Origin: a bacterium
Lineage (GTDB): Bacteria; AUK180; JAQVHJ01
Length of the DNA stretch: 13,277 bases
Assembly (NCBI GenBank): GCA_028696285.1
Contig: JAQVHJ010000020.1
Coordinates: 1-13,277, forward strand
Reading direction: 5' to 3'
Positions 6,117 through 13,277 of this stretch are shown piece by piece. The notes below the pieces were generated by a model. That model had not been told where the DNA came from. It saw only the letters and a program-made list of their open reading frames with translations, and ran no database searches. The position numbers and the translations under genes are program-made. Each line of letters starts with the position of its first letter. Position 1 is the first letter of the stretch.

Positions 6117-7829
6117 ATGAAAGTCCTGAATAAATTTATATTATCACTATTTGTTGTTTTTATTACACTCCAAGTTTTCGGAAATGAATTTATGTTCATA
6201 GACGAGATTAAACCGGGAATGGAAGGTTATGGCAAGAGCGTTTTTTCCGGAACACAGATTGAAACGTTCACAGTGAAAATATTGAGTGTAATGGATAATT
6301 TTTCCCCGGGCCACTCGATAATACTTGCGGAATTATCAGATAACCCCAATGTAGAGGAGGGGGGGATCATCTCCGGAATGAGCGGGTCACCGGTCTATTT
6401 AAACGGGCGGTTGATTGGAGCCGTTGCGTATTCCTGGGGATTTTCAAAGAAACCGATTGCCGGGATTACGCCTATTAAGGAGATGCTTGATTTAAAAGAC
6501 AGGAAGATAAAGAATCTTCCTGCCGACTTTGAATTTTTCGGGAAACTTCCTTCCGAAGATAACGGTTTACGTTATATTCAGACGCCGATTACCATGACCG
6601 GTTTTAACAGGGAAAGTATAGATGATTTCAAGAATGAATTTAAGGAATTAGGTTTTCTGCCCGTGCAAAGCGGTGGAGTAGGGCTTCAGAAGTTAAAGCT
6701 GCAGACATTGGTTCCGGGTTCTCCGATTGCGGTACAGCTGGTTCAAGGTTCAATGAGTGTATCTGCAATAGGAACCGTTACGTATGTCAGGGGGAAAGAA
6801 GTGTATGCATTGGGCCATCCGATGTTTAACGGGGGTAATGTAAATGTCCCGATGGGAACAGCATATATCCATACTACTATTCCGAGTTTTTATAATTCAT
6901 TTAAGATCGGTTCATCGGTAACGACCGTGGGAACATTCCTGGTTGATTCAACGCCTGGAACATACGGCGAGCTCGGCGCAATTCCGAAAATGGTCAATGC
7001 ATCAATTAAGTTGAACGATAAAAATTTTTCAGTTGAGATTATTGACAATAAATATTTGCTTGGAAGTTTATTGCGCACGGTAATTTTAAATATTATTTTG
7101 GCTGAGACAAAAGAAATTGGGGACTTATTCATTGAATATAATATCAAGATGTATTCCGGAGAAAAGGAACTTCTTGATTATTCCGACATCATGACAAGCG
7201 AACTAATTTTTGATACGGTTTTCGGGATAGGGAGGATGCTGAGATTCTTCACTTTCATTAAGAACAATCCTGAAGAAGAGGTGTTTATTTCTGATATCAA
7301 GATTGAAATGAAAAGTTACGACGCTTTCAAAAGATACACCCTTCAAAATATTGAACTGAACAAAACTTCATATTTCGCGGGAGAAGATGTTAACTTGAAA
7401 TTACTCCTTAAGCAGGATAAGAAGCCGGAAATAACAAAAGATGTTTCTTTTAATATTCCGAAAGATGTCAAACCCGGGAATTATTATCTTCTAATTTTGG
7501 ATGCTATTGAAGATGAAAGACAGCGTGTTACTGAATCACCTAAATTTTCTAGTCTTGATAATCTTGACGAGATCAACGACTGGATAGAAGGCTCTCATTC
7601 ATTAAATGAAGTTAATCTAAGATTGGTTGCCGGGGAATCGGGTTTGAACATTAACAATCAGGAGTATTCCGATACCCCCCCGACATTTTACTTTCTTCAG
7701 CAGGTTTCGCCGTCCAGACAGGGGATTGCCACGAATTTAAAGACATTAAAGGAAGAAGTCATTAAATTTGATGCGCCTGTTTCAGGTTCGAAACAAATAA
7801 TTATAAAAATTACAAAGGGTACAGAATGA
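6117..7829 (+). CDS. Exported SpoIVB-S55 (S55 peptidase family) protein
   Basis: Starting at ATG 6117 (17 bases after the rho stop) the product has 570 residues and opens with a signal peptide, MKVLNKFILSLFVVFITLQVFG. An in-frame TTG at 6102 would add five residues ahead of it; neither has a clear Shine-Dalgarno. Counting from that TTG, the S55 hallmark SGMSGSPVYLNG lies at 91-102 (likely nucleophile S94), followed by LIGAVAY and PIAGITPIKEM. The second hallmark, GTVTY...EVYALGHPMF, lies at 224-242 with probable catalytic H239. In Bacillus SpoIVB the histidine segment comes first and the serine segment last, and a PDZ domain precedes them; here the order is reversed and no PDZ is evident. The C-terminal 250 residues look like beta-rich extracytoplasmic domains of unknown type. 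This Ser-before-His layout occurs in non-sporulating bacteria and may be structural rather than proteolytic. The stop overlaps the next gene start (ATGA). Confidence 0.8.
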   Translation: MKVLNKFILSLFVVFITLQVFGNEFMFIDEIKPGMEGYGKSVFSGTQIETFTVKILSVMDNFSPGHSIILAELSDNPNVEEGGIISGMSGSPVYLNGRLIGAVAYSWGFSKKPIAGITPIKEMLDLKDRKIKNLPADFEFFGKLPSEDNGLRYIQTPITMTGFNRESIDDFKNEFKELGFLPVQSGGVGLQKLKLQTLVPGSPIAVQLVQGSMSVSAIGTVTYVRGKEVYALGHPMFNGGNVNVPMGTAYIHTTIPSFYNSFKIGSSVTTVGTFLVDSTPGTYGELGAIPKMVNASIKLNDKNFSVEIIDNKYLLGSLLRTVILNIILAETKEIGDLFIEYNIKMYSGEKELLDYSDIMTSELIFDTVFGIGRMLRFFTFIKNNPEEEVFISDIKIEMKSYDAFKRYTLQNIELNKTSYFAGEDVNLKLLLKQDKKPEITKDVSFNIPKDVKPGNYYLLILDAIEDERQRVTESPKFSSLDNLDEINDWIEGSHSLNEVNLRLVAGESGLNINNQEYSDTPPTFYFLQQVSPSRQGIATNLKTLKEEVIKFDAPVSGSKQIIIKITKGTE

Positions 7830-9982
7830 ATCGAGAAATTCTGAAGAGATTTTCAATTTTCTTTTTGCTTTTCTGCGTGGGCCTGCCTTCCTTGGCAGTG
7901 CAGAAGGTTTGGGAAAATAACAATATCAATACTTTTTCTCTGGGGAATCCTGTCAATGTATCGATCGACAGTGACGGAGTTATTCAATTAACTTCCGAGC
8001 CAAAACTGATTGCGGAGACAAGTGAGAATTATATAGTTGATTTAGTTGAGAATGACGGGATACTTTATGCAGCAGGAGGAACCTCCGGAAAAATTTTTAA
8101 GATTGAGAATAAGAAGATTACGGAATTTGCAGAGTTTAAAAATGAAAAAATCTTATGCATGGAAAAAACACCGTCGGGAATATTGGTAGGCGTTACACCA
8201 ACCGGGAATGTGTACAGTATTAAATGGAACGGCGAGAAATCCTTGTTTTGGGAGAGTAAAACAAGATATGTCTGGTCAATCTTATCCATAGGCCAGTCGG
8301 TATATTTTGTAACAGGGAAAGAACCAATGCTTATAAAAGTCTCCGGATTCAGCGGTTCGGAAACACTCTTTAAGAGTAAAGAATCACATCTGAGTAAATT
8401 AATTCTGTATAAGAATGAATATTTAATATTCGGTGAGAATCCCTCAGGAATTATTTACAAGTATAATTTAAGAACCGGCAAGACTGATATTCTCTATGAT
8501 TCACCCTGCCAGGAGATAACCGGTATAGTAATCGGGAGAGACGGGGATATTTGCATATCCGGCGTCTATCTTTCAGGAGCGATGCTCCCTGCGTTATTAA
8601 CGATTCCTGTTCAGGGAAAAGCGGTAACGAAGGAAACAACAACAGAAAAATCTCTTAATGAAGCTTTAATTGAGAAGGAAACCCTTGAAAAGAAAGGGGT
8701 GCCAAAGTACCAATCAAAGGGGACCGGGGCTATGATGTTCAAGGTTGGGATAGACGGCGTTCTGAAGGAGGTATGGGAGATTAAGAAAAATTTCATTCTT
8801 GATTCTTATTATAGTTCGAGATTCGGGTGGCTGGTCGGATTTGACACGAATGGCCTTATTTTCAGTTTACAACCGGAAAAACTGCCGGGATTATTCGTTA
8901 AATTAAAATCGGAAACAATTGTAAAATTTAAAAATATCAATAACCGCACTTACGTTTTAACAGGATTCCCCGGAAGCATATATCAATTGCCGGAATTTAT
9001 TTCTAATCATGGATATTTAGAATCGGATGTTTTGGACGCAGGTACAGTGGGAGAGTGGGGTAGAATTTTCTGGGAAGCGGATGTCCCTGCAGGAGCTGAA
9101 CTCCTTTTATACACACGTTCGGGAAACTCTGAAGATCCGGAAAATTTCTGGAATGCGTGGGACGGACCGTATAAAAACACGGGAGAATTAATTAAATCGA
9201 AGCCGGCGCGATTTCTTCAATGGAAGGTTGAATTACGATCTATTTTAGGAGAGAAATCGCCAAAACTGTCTTTGGTGAAAGTTACTTTTAAAGAGACAAA
9301 TTTAAAACCGTTAATTTTTTCTTTAAATGTAGTCCCTCCGGAATTCTCTGCATTGATTCCAAAAACATCGTTAAACTCCCGTCAGGAAAATGTTTTTACC
9401 TCAGCTCCTCAGTCTGCAAGTTTAAATCTTCCTTTAAAGAATACTTCCGGAATGGTTAAGGTTAACTGGGAATGCCTTGATGATAATTTTGATTCATTGG
9501 AATATTCCCTTTATATTAAGCCGGTTCGTTCGGAGAAATGGCTTGAGCTGAAGAAGAATTTTATAGAGACCTACTATGAATTTGATTCCAATTTCTTTGA
9601 CGACGGAGTTTATCATATAAAACTGGTAGTTTCGGATTTACCATCACATTCATCGGTAAATGCCCTGGAGAATTTTCAGATAAGCAGGGATTTCATTATT
9701 GACAATTCCCCACCGCTGATTATTGATCAGAGCGGATCAGAGGATAAGATAATAAAATTACTGGTGACAGATACCCTTTCTGAAATTGCAAGGCTGGATT
9801 ATAATATTGATTTTACAGGTTGGCGGTCTTCTGCTGCAAAGGATGAGATTCTTGATTCGAAAGTGGAAGTATTCACTATTAATTTCGGGGATTTAGAGAA
9901 AGGCATGCATTTTATTTTAATAAGAGCGGTTGATAAGCAGGGAAATCCCGGCTATCTTCGGAAGCAGTTAGAGATTAAATAA
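7826..9982 (+). CDS. Secreted beta-propeller protein with C-terminal Ig-like domains
   Basis: The 718-residue product has a signal peptide ending near LPSLA (residues 20-24). Residues about 65-390 contain propeller-like repeats of the form 'ILYAAGGTSGKIFKI', 'GILVGVTPTGNVYSI', 'YLIFGENPSGIIYKY' and 'GWLVGFDTNGLIFSL', interrupted around 262-300 by a charged insert. A beta-sandwich-like segment follows (about 398-472, with LDAGTVGEWGRIFWE and WNAWDGPY), then Ig/FN3-like sequence (about 540-635) with DGVYHIKLVVSDLPS and IDNSPP. I recognise this architecture from hypothetical exported proteins, notably in Acidobacteriota, but no function is established. The ATG overlaps the stop of the S55 gene by 4 bp, with AAAGGG upstream, so the two are probably translated together and may work together in the envelope. 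There is no catalytic motif. Its 3' end overlaps tatD by 15 bp. Confidence 0.75.
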   Translation: MNREILKRFSIFFLLFCVGLPSLAVQKVWENNNINTFSLGNPVNVSIDSDGVIQLTSEPKLIAETSENYIVDLVENDGILYAAGGTSGKIFKIENKKITEFAEFKNEKILCMEKTPSGILVGVTPTGNVYSIKWNGEKSLFWESKTRYVWSILSIGQSVYFVTGKEPMLIKVSGFSGSETLFKSKESHLSKLILYKNEYLIFGENPSGIIYKYNLRTGKTDILYDSPCQEITGIVIGRDGDICISGVYLSGAMLPALLTIPVQGKAVTKETTTEKSLNEALIEKETLEKKGVPKYQSKGTGAMMFKVGIDGVLKEVWEIKKNFILDSYYSSRFGWLVGFDTNGLIFSLQPEKLPGLFVKLKSETIVKFKNINNRTYVLTGFPGSIYQLPEFISNHGYLESDVLDAGTVGEWGRIFWEADVPAGAELLLYTRSGNSEDPENFWNAWDGPYKNTGELIKSKPARFLQWKVELRSILGEKSPKLSLVKVTFKETNLKPLIFSLNVVPPEFSALIPKTSLNSRQENVFTSAPQSASLNLPLKNTSGMVKVNWECLDDNFDSLEYSLYIKPVRSEKWLELKKNFIETYYEFDSNFFDDGVYHIKLVVSDLPSHSSVNALENFQISRDFIIDNSPPLIIDQSGSEDKIIKLLVTDTLSEIARLDYNIDFTGWRSSAAKDEILDSKVEVFTINFGDLEKGMHFILIRAVDKQGNPGYLRKQLEIK

Positions 9983-10723
9983 CCTCCGGATGTTCTTTTC
10001 ACAGGAAGAGATTAACTCTTCACGATCAATATTTTTTAAGCCACATACAAAGTCATAGATAAATTTTATAAATGCGGGTTCATTCCTTTTACCGCGTTTA
10101 ATCTGAGGTGACATATAAGGCGCGTCTGTTTCAAGGAAGAAGGAATCGAGGGGAATCGTCCGTATTATTTCACGGAGATTTTCTGCTTTCGGGTATGTAA
10201 TGTTACCCGTGAATGAGATCGAATAACCTTTATCAATGATTAATTTTGCATTCTCTTTTGAATCTGAGTAACAGTGGAAAACTCCGGAGATAGAATAGTT
10301 CTTTAATATTTCAATACAGTCAAGGACAGCATTTCTGCTATGTACGATAACAGGAAGGGTGAACTCCTGCGCTAATTGAAGCTGTTCCTCAAACATGGAC
10401 TGTTGAAGGTTTCGGTTATCTTGCTGCCAGTATAAATCTAAACCGATTTCTCCTACAGCGACAATGTTCGTTCCGGTAATTAAAGAAGACATTGTTTTCA
10501 TGGAATCTTTATTGAATTCTGCAACATCGGATGGATGGAAACCAATTGCAGAATATATGAAGTTGGGATAAGTTTTTTGTATTTCTGTAATCTTCATGAA
10601 AGAGTCAAGATTCTGGGCCGGCGCAATGATAAACTGAATTCCTTCAGATTGTGCGCTCTTTATTACGGTGCTTAAATCGTTTTTGAATTTATCATCATCT
10701 ATATGACAATGAGAATCGATCAT
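9968..10723 (-). CDS. tatD: TatD family metal-dependent deoxyribonuclease
   Basis: The 251-residue product has the full set of TatD-family metal ligands: H5 and H7 in IDSHCHID, E92 in VGEIGLDLYW, H128 in LPVIVHSR, H150 in GVFHCYS, and D200 in FLETDAPYMSP. Members are cytoplasmic TIM-barrel nucleases with 3'-5' exonuclease or AP-endonuclease activity, implicated in DNA repair. Length is typical. The ATG follows AAAAGGAG by 5-6 bases. The gene is divergent from rsmG and convergent with the propeller gene, whose 3' end it overlaps by 15 bp. YcfH/YabD-type paralogues look the same at this level, so the exact subgroup is open. Confidence 0.95.
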   Translation of the reverse strand: MIDSHCHIDDDKFKNDLSTVIKSAQSEGIQFIIAPAQNLDSFMKITEIQKTYPNFIYSAIGFHPSDVAEFNKDSMKTMSSLITGTNIVAVGEIGLDLYWQQDNRNLQQSMFEEQLQLAQEFTLPVIVHSRNAVLDCIEILKNYSISGVFHCYSDSKENAKLIIDKGYSISFTGNITYPKAENLREIIRTIPLDSFFLETDAPYMSPQIKRGKRNEPAFIKFIYDFVCGLKNIDREELISSCEKNIRRLFNL

Positions 10724-10741
10724 TAAGACTCCTTTTCTATT

Positions 10742-10770
10742 ATTATAAAGTATTTTTAACGTTAATTCAA
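10742..10770 (-). promoter_or_regulatory. Promoter of tatD
   Basis: On the minus strand TTGAAT (10770-10765) is followed by 17 bases and an exact TATAAT (10747-10742). The predicted start near 10735 gives a leader of about 12 bases that includes AAAAGGAG before the ATG at 10723. No comparably good promoter is seen in the other direction for rsmG within the 62-bp gap. Confidence 0.7.
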
Positions 10771-10785
10771 CAGGAAAATAAAAAA

Positions 10786-11430
10786 ATGAATCATTTCGAA
10801 AAGTATTCTTCCTTATTACTTGAAGAAAGTAAAAAGATTAGTCTGACCGGGTACAAAAGCCGGGCAGAAATATTTGAAAAGCTGATAAATCCATCTATTA
10901 AATTATCCGCTATATTTAAACTAAATTCAGGAGCAAGAATTATTGATGTTGGAAGCGGAATAGGAATCCCGGGTATTCCAATGGCAATTGAAATGAAGGA
11001 GATGGAAATTTACTTAGTAGAAAGTATTAAGAAAAAAATCGATTTTCTCAATAAGGCAAAATCAGTTTTAAGCCTGAATAATATTGAAATAATCACCGGC
11101 CGCGCAGAAGAGTTTGGAAGGAAGGAGGAATTCCGGGAGCAATTTGATATTTCTGTCTGCAGAGCAATTGGTGGTTTAGGAGTATCTCTTGAGCTGCTCT
11201 CTCCATTCTGCATGGTAGGCGGGAAGGTCATGGTGTTTCGCGGGAATAATGAGAAGGGCCATCCGGATTTTAAATTGATAGAAGAAGAGCTCGGTCTTAA
11301 ATTTCAGGAGATATTAACGGATATCTACGAGGGGAAGGTCTGGATTTTTAATAAAATTGATAAGATTGATGATAAATACCCGAGAAAACCGGGAATCCCT
11401 GAGAAAAGAGAAAGGTTTATTAAGAAATAG
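10786..11430 (+). CDS. rsmG: 16S rRNA (guanine-527-N7)-methyltransferase RsmG
   Basis: RsmG (GidB) methylates N7 of G527 in 16S rRNA using S-adenosylmethionine. The 214-residue length fits. The SAM-binding motif I is clear: IIDVGSGIGIPGIP (residues 52-65). It is followed by the acidic end of strand beta-2 (LVES, E79), the KKIDFL helix, ITGRAEEF (103-110), and the family segment VCRAIGGL...LLSPF...GGKVMVFRG. Two deviations from the usual pattern are visible: the N-terminal HIxDSL segment reads KLINPS, and the usual KG after the last strand is RG. AGGA (10772-10775) lies 10 bases before the ATG. The RdgB-family gene begins 9 bases after the stop, so the two are probably co-transcribed. Confidence 0.93.
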   Translation: MNHFEKYSSLLLEESKKISLTGYKSRAEIFEKLINPSIKLSAIFKLNSGARIIDVGSGIGIPGIPMAIEMKEMEIYLVESIKKKIDFLNKAKSVLSLNNIEIITGRAEEFGRKEEFREQFDISVCRAIGGLGVSLELLSPFCMVGGKVMVFRGNNEKGHPDFKLIEEELGLKFQEILTDIYEGKVWIFNKIDKIDDKYPRKPGIPEKRERFIKK

Positions 11431-11439
11431 AGTTCTTGA

Positions 11440-12012
11440 ATGAAAGAAAAAATTTTAATAATCACTTCAAATAAAAGTAAGATAAAAGAGATTTCAACAA
11501 TCCTTGGAGAGTACGGGGTTGAGACTTTAGCTGAATCTATAGATATTCCTGAATTTCGAAAAGATACCCTGGAAGATGTGTCAAAACAAAAAGCAATTAC
11601 AGCTTTTTCTCTTTTACAGAAACCTTTGCTGGTTGATGATACCGGAATTTTTTTTGAAGCGTTTGATGAATTCCCAGGTGTGGTTACACGGTTCATTTTT
11701 GAAAAGATCGGATATGAAGGGATTCTGCGTTTATTGGAAGGGAAATCACGAAATGCATTTTATAAAAGCTGCATAACATATATAGAGAAGTCAAATGAGC
11801 CGGTCATTTTTACAGGTGAATTTCATGGAACCATTTCGGAAAAACCGTCATTGCAGGAAGACCCCCATTTTCCGTATGACAGTATATTTATCCCTGAAGG
11901 CTGCAGTGTTCCGAGAATAGAACAACCCCTTGAAAAAAGGATAGAAGGATCTCACAGACGAAAAGCCCTCATCAATTTCAGAGATTGGTATCTGAGTAAC
12001 AGTAACCGGTAA
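11440..12012 (+). CDS. rdgB: Ham1/RdgB family XTP/dITP pyrophosphatase
   Basis: The family hydrolyses non-canonical purine nucleotides (dITP, XTP, ITP) to monophosphates, keeping inosine and xanthosine out of DNA and RNA. The 190-residue product has the N-terminal TSNKSKIKEI (residues 9-18; the usual form is T/SxN..K..E), the catalytic acidic motif VDDTGIFFEAF (65-75; usually EDSGL.xDAL), FPGVVTRF, PYDSIFIPEG (145-154; usually FGYDPIF.P.G), and the base-specificity motif SHRRKA (171-176; usual form SHR..A). The motif order is complete, but several usually invariant residues are substituted (S to T in DSG, G and P changed in GYDP), so it is a divergent member closer in look to the short archaeal/eukaryotic type. 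No clear Shine-Dalgarno precedes the ATG, consistent with coupling to rsmG. Confidence 0.88.
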   Translation: MKEKILIITSNKSKIKEISTILGEYGVETLAESIDIPEFRKDTLEDVSKQKAITAFSLLQKPLLVDDTGIFFEAFDEFPGVVTRFIFEKIGYEGILRLLEGKSRNAFYKSCITYIEKSNEPVIFTGEFHGTISEKPSLQEDPHFPYDSIFIPEGCSVPRIEQPLEKRIEGSHRRKALINFRDWYLSNSNR

Positions 12013-12035
12013 TCAGTAAAATTTAACGAATCTTC

Positions 12036-12219
12036 GGTGCCTGGGTCCACAAGTCCACACCTTAATTTACATCTAATTATAGAATGATTAATAAATAGTA
12101 TACTATAAAAGAAACATTCATTATTTTCCAATATTCTGAAGTTTTTAAGGTTCAAAGTCATTTTTTTCTAAATTTTATAAATCAGTTATCTGACCTGTGG
12201 ACTTGTGGACCCAGGCACC
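12036..12219. mobile_element. MITE-like non-coding element with perfect 24-bp terminal inverted repeats
   Basis: The left end (12036-12059, beginning GGTGCCTGGGTCCAC) and right end (12196-12219, ending GTGGACCCAGGCACC) are exact reverse complements over 24 bases. Within each end the heptamer GTCCACA occurs twice, one base apart (12045-12051 and 12053-12059 on the left). The 136-bp interior is very AT-rich, has no convincing gene, and contains a 12-bp palindrome ATAGTATACTAT (12095-12106). I see no flanking target-site duplication. It starts 23 bases after the rdgB stop and ends 13 bases before the -35 box of the next gene. A non-autonomous element, or two REP-like units in opposite orientation (bacterial interspersed mosaic element style), are both possible. 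Confidence 0.65.
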
Positions 12220-12232
12220 AACTTTTTTTATA

Positions 12233-12261
12233 TTGACATAAGTAAAAAAATCTGATATTAT
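12233..12261 (+). promoter_or_regulatory. Promoter of the thioredoxin-like lipoprotein gene
   Basis: TTGACA (12233-12238), 17 bases and TATTAT (12256-12261), with TGA just before the -10 giving an extended -10. The predicted start near 12268 leaves a very short leader that begins almost at the Shine-Dalgarno AAGGAG (12270-12275). The inverted-repeat element ends 13 bases upstream of the -35 box. Confidence 0.75.
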
Positions 12262-12283
12262 TACTTAATAAGGAGAGGAAAAA

Positions 12284-13213
12284 ATGAAAAAGAAGATTTT
12301 ACTTGTTTTATTTTTCGTGTTTGTTTTAGTCTTCAGTTATTCCTGTAAAAAATTGAATCCGGAAGAGGAGTATCCCAAGGCAAAGGAAAGATTAGAAGCG
12401 CTGAAAAAGTCGTCCATGAATACAAAGGAAGAAGTAGACAACGTGATTTCAGAAGCAGAGGTCATCTGCAAAGAATTCATTAATCAATTTCCGGAATATG
12501 AAAAGACCCAGGAATTCCGTTTTGAGTTGGTTGAGATATACATGTTTACTCAAAAATATGATGAAGGTCTTGCTATGATGGATGAAATAATTAAATATTC
12601 GAAGGAAGGCGAAGATGTCAAAGAGCAATTAGTTGCGCAGAAAATTTCATTAAAGAGTGATAAACTAAAGAATAATTACAGTGAATCTTTGGAGAAGGAG
12701 CTGATATCAGATATAGAACAATTCAATAAAACTTATCCTGAAAGCAAGTTTAAGGAATACCTTGAAGGTCTTAAGAGGGGCCTTGCTCTTCGTATTGGCG
12801 AACCTATAATTGAATATACTGCAAAAGATACAGAGGGAAAAGATTTCTCATTCAATGAATATAAGGGGAAGGTTTTACTTCTTGATTTCTGGGCATCCTG
12901 GTGTGGTCCGTGTGTAGGAGAGATGCCGAATGTAATAGGAGTATACGAAAAGTATCATTCACAGGGATTTGAGATTGTCGGGGTTTCTCTTGACAGTAAA
13001 CTTGAATCAATGAATAAGTTTATTGCAGAGAATAAGATGCCCTGGCGTCAGATTGCCGATGGCAAGGGTTGGGATGCAGCGTTTGCGAAATACTACAATA
13101 TTCGATCGATTCCCGCGACATTTTTAATAGATAAGAAAGGGATCATTAGATACATGAATCTTCGCAGGGAAGATTTAGGTACAGCGGTGGAGGAATTATT
13201 AAAGGAGAAGTAA
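12284..13213 (+). CDS. TlpA/ResA-like thioredoxin-domain protein, probable lipoprotein
   Basis: The 309-residue protein starts with a lipoprotein-type signal (basic KKK, hydrophobic core, then FSYSC with Cys at 21). The bulky Tyr at -2 makes the lipobox non-standard, so simple membrane anchoring is possible. Residues about 25-165 are helical and charged, TPR-like in look, with KYDEGLAMMDEI and YPESKFKEYLEGL resembling periplasmic tetratricopeptide segments. Residues about 171-309 form an AhpC/TSA-TlpA thioredoxin fold: GEPIIEYTAKDTEGK, FWASWCGPC with redox pair C207/C210, VGVSLD, and cis-proline SIPATF (P277). It should act outside the cytoplasm in thiol-disulfide exchange, for example reducing cytochrome c apoproteins or other envelope disulfides; the substrate is unknown. 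AAGGAG lies 8 bases before the ATG. The Ycf46-like gene starts 4 bases after the stop. Confidence 0.9.
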   Translation: MKKKILLVLFFVFVLVFSYSCKKLNPEEEYPKAKERLEALKKSSMNTKEEVDNVISEAEVICKEFINQFPEYEKTQEFRFELVEIYMFTQKYDEGLAMMDEIIKYSKEGEDVKEQLVAQKISLKSDKLKNNYSESLEKELISDIEQFNKTYPESKFKEYLEGLKRGLALRIGEPIIEYTAKDTEGKDFSFNEYKGKVLLLDFWASWCGPCVGEMPNVIGVYEKYHSQGFEIVGVSLDSKLESMNKFIAENKMPWRQIADGKGWDAAFAKYYNIRSIPATFLIDKKGIIRYMNLRREDLGTAVEELLKEK

Positions 13214-13217
13214 GTGT

Positions 13218-13277
13218 GTGAGTAATTTCAATCATGAGTTAGAGGTTCTTCTTCGCGCGGGGTATCCTCTGATCTAC
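13218..13277 (+). CDS. Start of a probable Ycf46-like AAA family ATPase (3' end outside window)
   Basis: Only 20 codons are visible, from GTG 13218 to the window edge, still open. The peptide MSNFNHELEVLLRAGYPLIY closely resembles the N-terminus of Ycf46-like AAA ATPases, which typically open with 'LE.LLRARYPLIYI'. AAAGGAG (13201-13207) within the end of the preceding gene supplies a ribosome site 10 bases before the GTG. Other nearby GTG codons (13214, 13216) run into stops at once. The Walker motifs would be downstream and cannot be checked here, so the family call rests on this short block alone. It is probably co-transcribed with the thioredoxin-like gene. Confidence 0.6.
   Translation, partial: MSNFNHELEVLLRAGYPLIY

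Noticed and set aside
8451..8642. Minus-strand open frames inside the propeller gene (also 8065-8289 and 8611-8796)
   Set aside because: They lie wholly within a well-supported plus-strand gene, show no domain or ribosome site and are antisense shadows.
11952..12161. 69-codon open frame on the minus strand across the rdgB 3' end and the inverted-repeat element
   Set aside because: It overlaps a clear rdgB coding end, runs through the left inverted repeat and AT-rich filler, has no ribosome site match I could support and resembles no family.
12036..12219. Reading the long inverted repeat as an intrinsic terminator for rdgB
   Set aside because: The arms are 136 bases apart and the right arm is followed by a short T-run only after the next gene's promoter region begins; a compact stem-loop-U structure is not present.

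Overview
This AT-rich window reads as a piece of chromosome from a diderm-type bacterium. It has signal peptides, a lipoprotein-like thioredoxin, conventional AGGAGG ribosome sites and five well-formed sigma-70-type promoters. The mix of genes resembles what is seen in Acidobacteriota and related uncultured phyla: a BshB1-like deacetylase, an exported SpoIVB-S55 protein paired with a secreted propeller protein, and a Ycf46-type ATPase. This placement is an inference with low confidence. No phage, plasmid, CRISPR or insertion-sequence gene is present.

Layout. Positions 1-2030 hold the 3' part of a PIG-L/BshB1-type deacetylase followed at once by a 472-residue protein that looks like a distant BshC-type ligase, so they may form a low-molecular-weight thiol (bacillithiol-like) pair. 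A glycerophosphodiester phosphodiesterase gene runs towards them on the minus strand, and the two 3' ends overlap (2009-2030). A short palindromic repeat (2783-2820) separates that gene from a tRNA-Ser(GCU) with a near-consensus promoter. A membrane GAF-like/GGDEF diguanylate cyclase follows. The promoter for the next transcript (exact TTGACA-17-TATAAT) overlaps the cyclase stop codon and drives rho, an exported S55-family protein and a large secreted beta-propeller/Ig-like protein, the last two joined by an ATGA overlap. tatD faces this operon and also overlaps it at the 3' end (9968-9982). tatD has its own promoter and is divergent from rsmG, which is followed by a Ham1/RdgB-family pyrophosphatase gene. 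A 184-bp element with perfect 24-bp terminal inverted repeats (12036-12219) lies between rdgB and a thioredoxin-domain lipoprotein gene. The window ends in the first 20 codons of a Ycf46-like AAA ATPase gene.

Function. The core is housekeeping: transcription termination, 16S rRNA methylation, nucleotide-pool cleaning, tRNA and TatD nuclease. The less ordinary parts are the divergent BshC-like protein beside BshB1, the S55 protein whose serine motif precedes its histidine motif (the reverse of SpoIVB) together with its coupled secreted partner, and two different non-coding inverted-repeat elements. I found no complete undescribed defence or mobile system.
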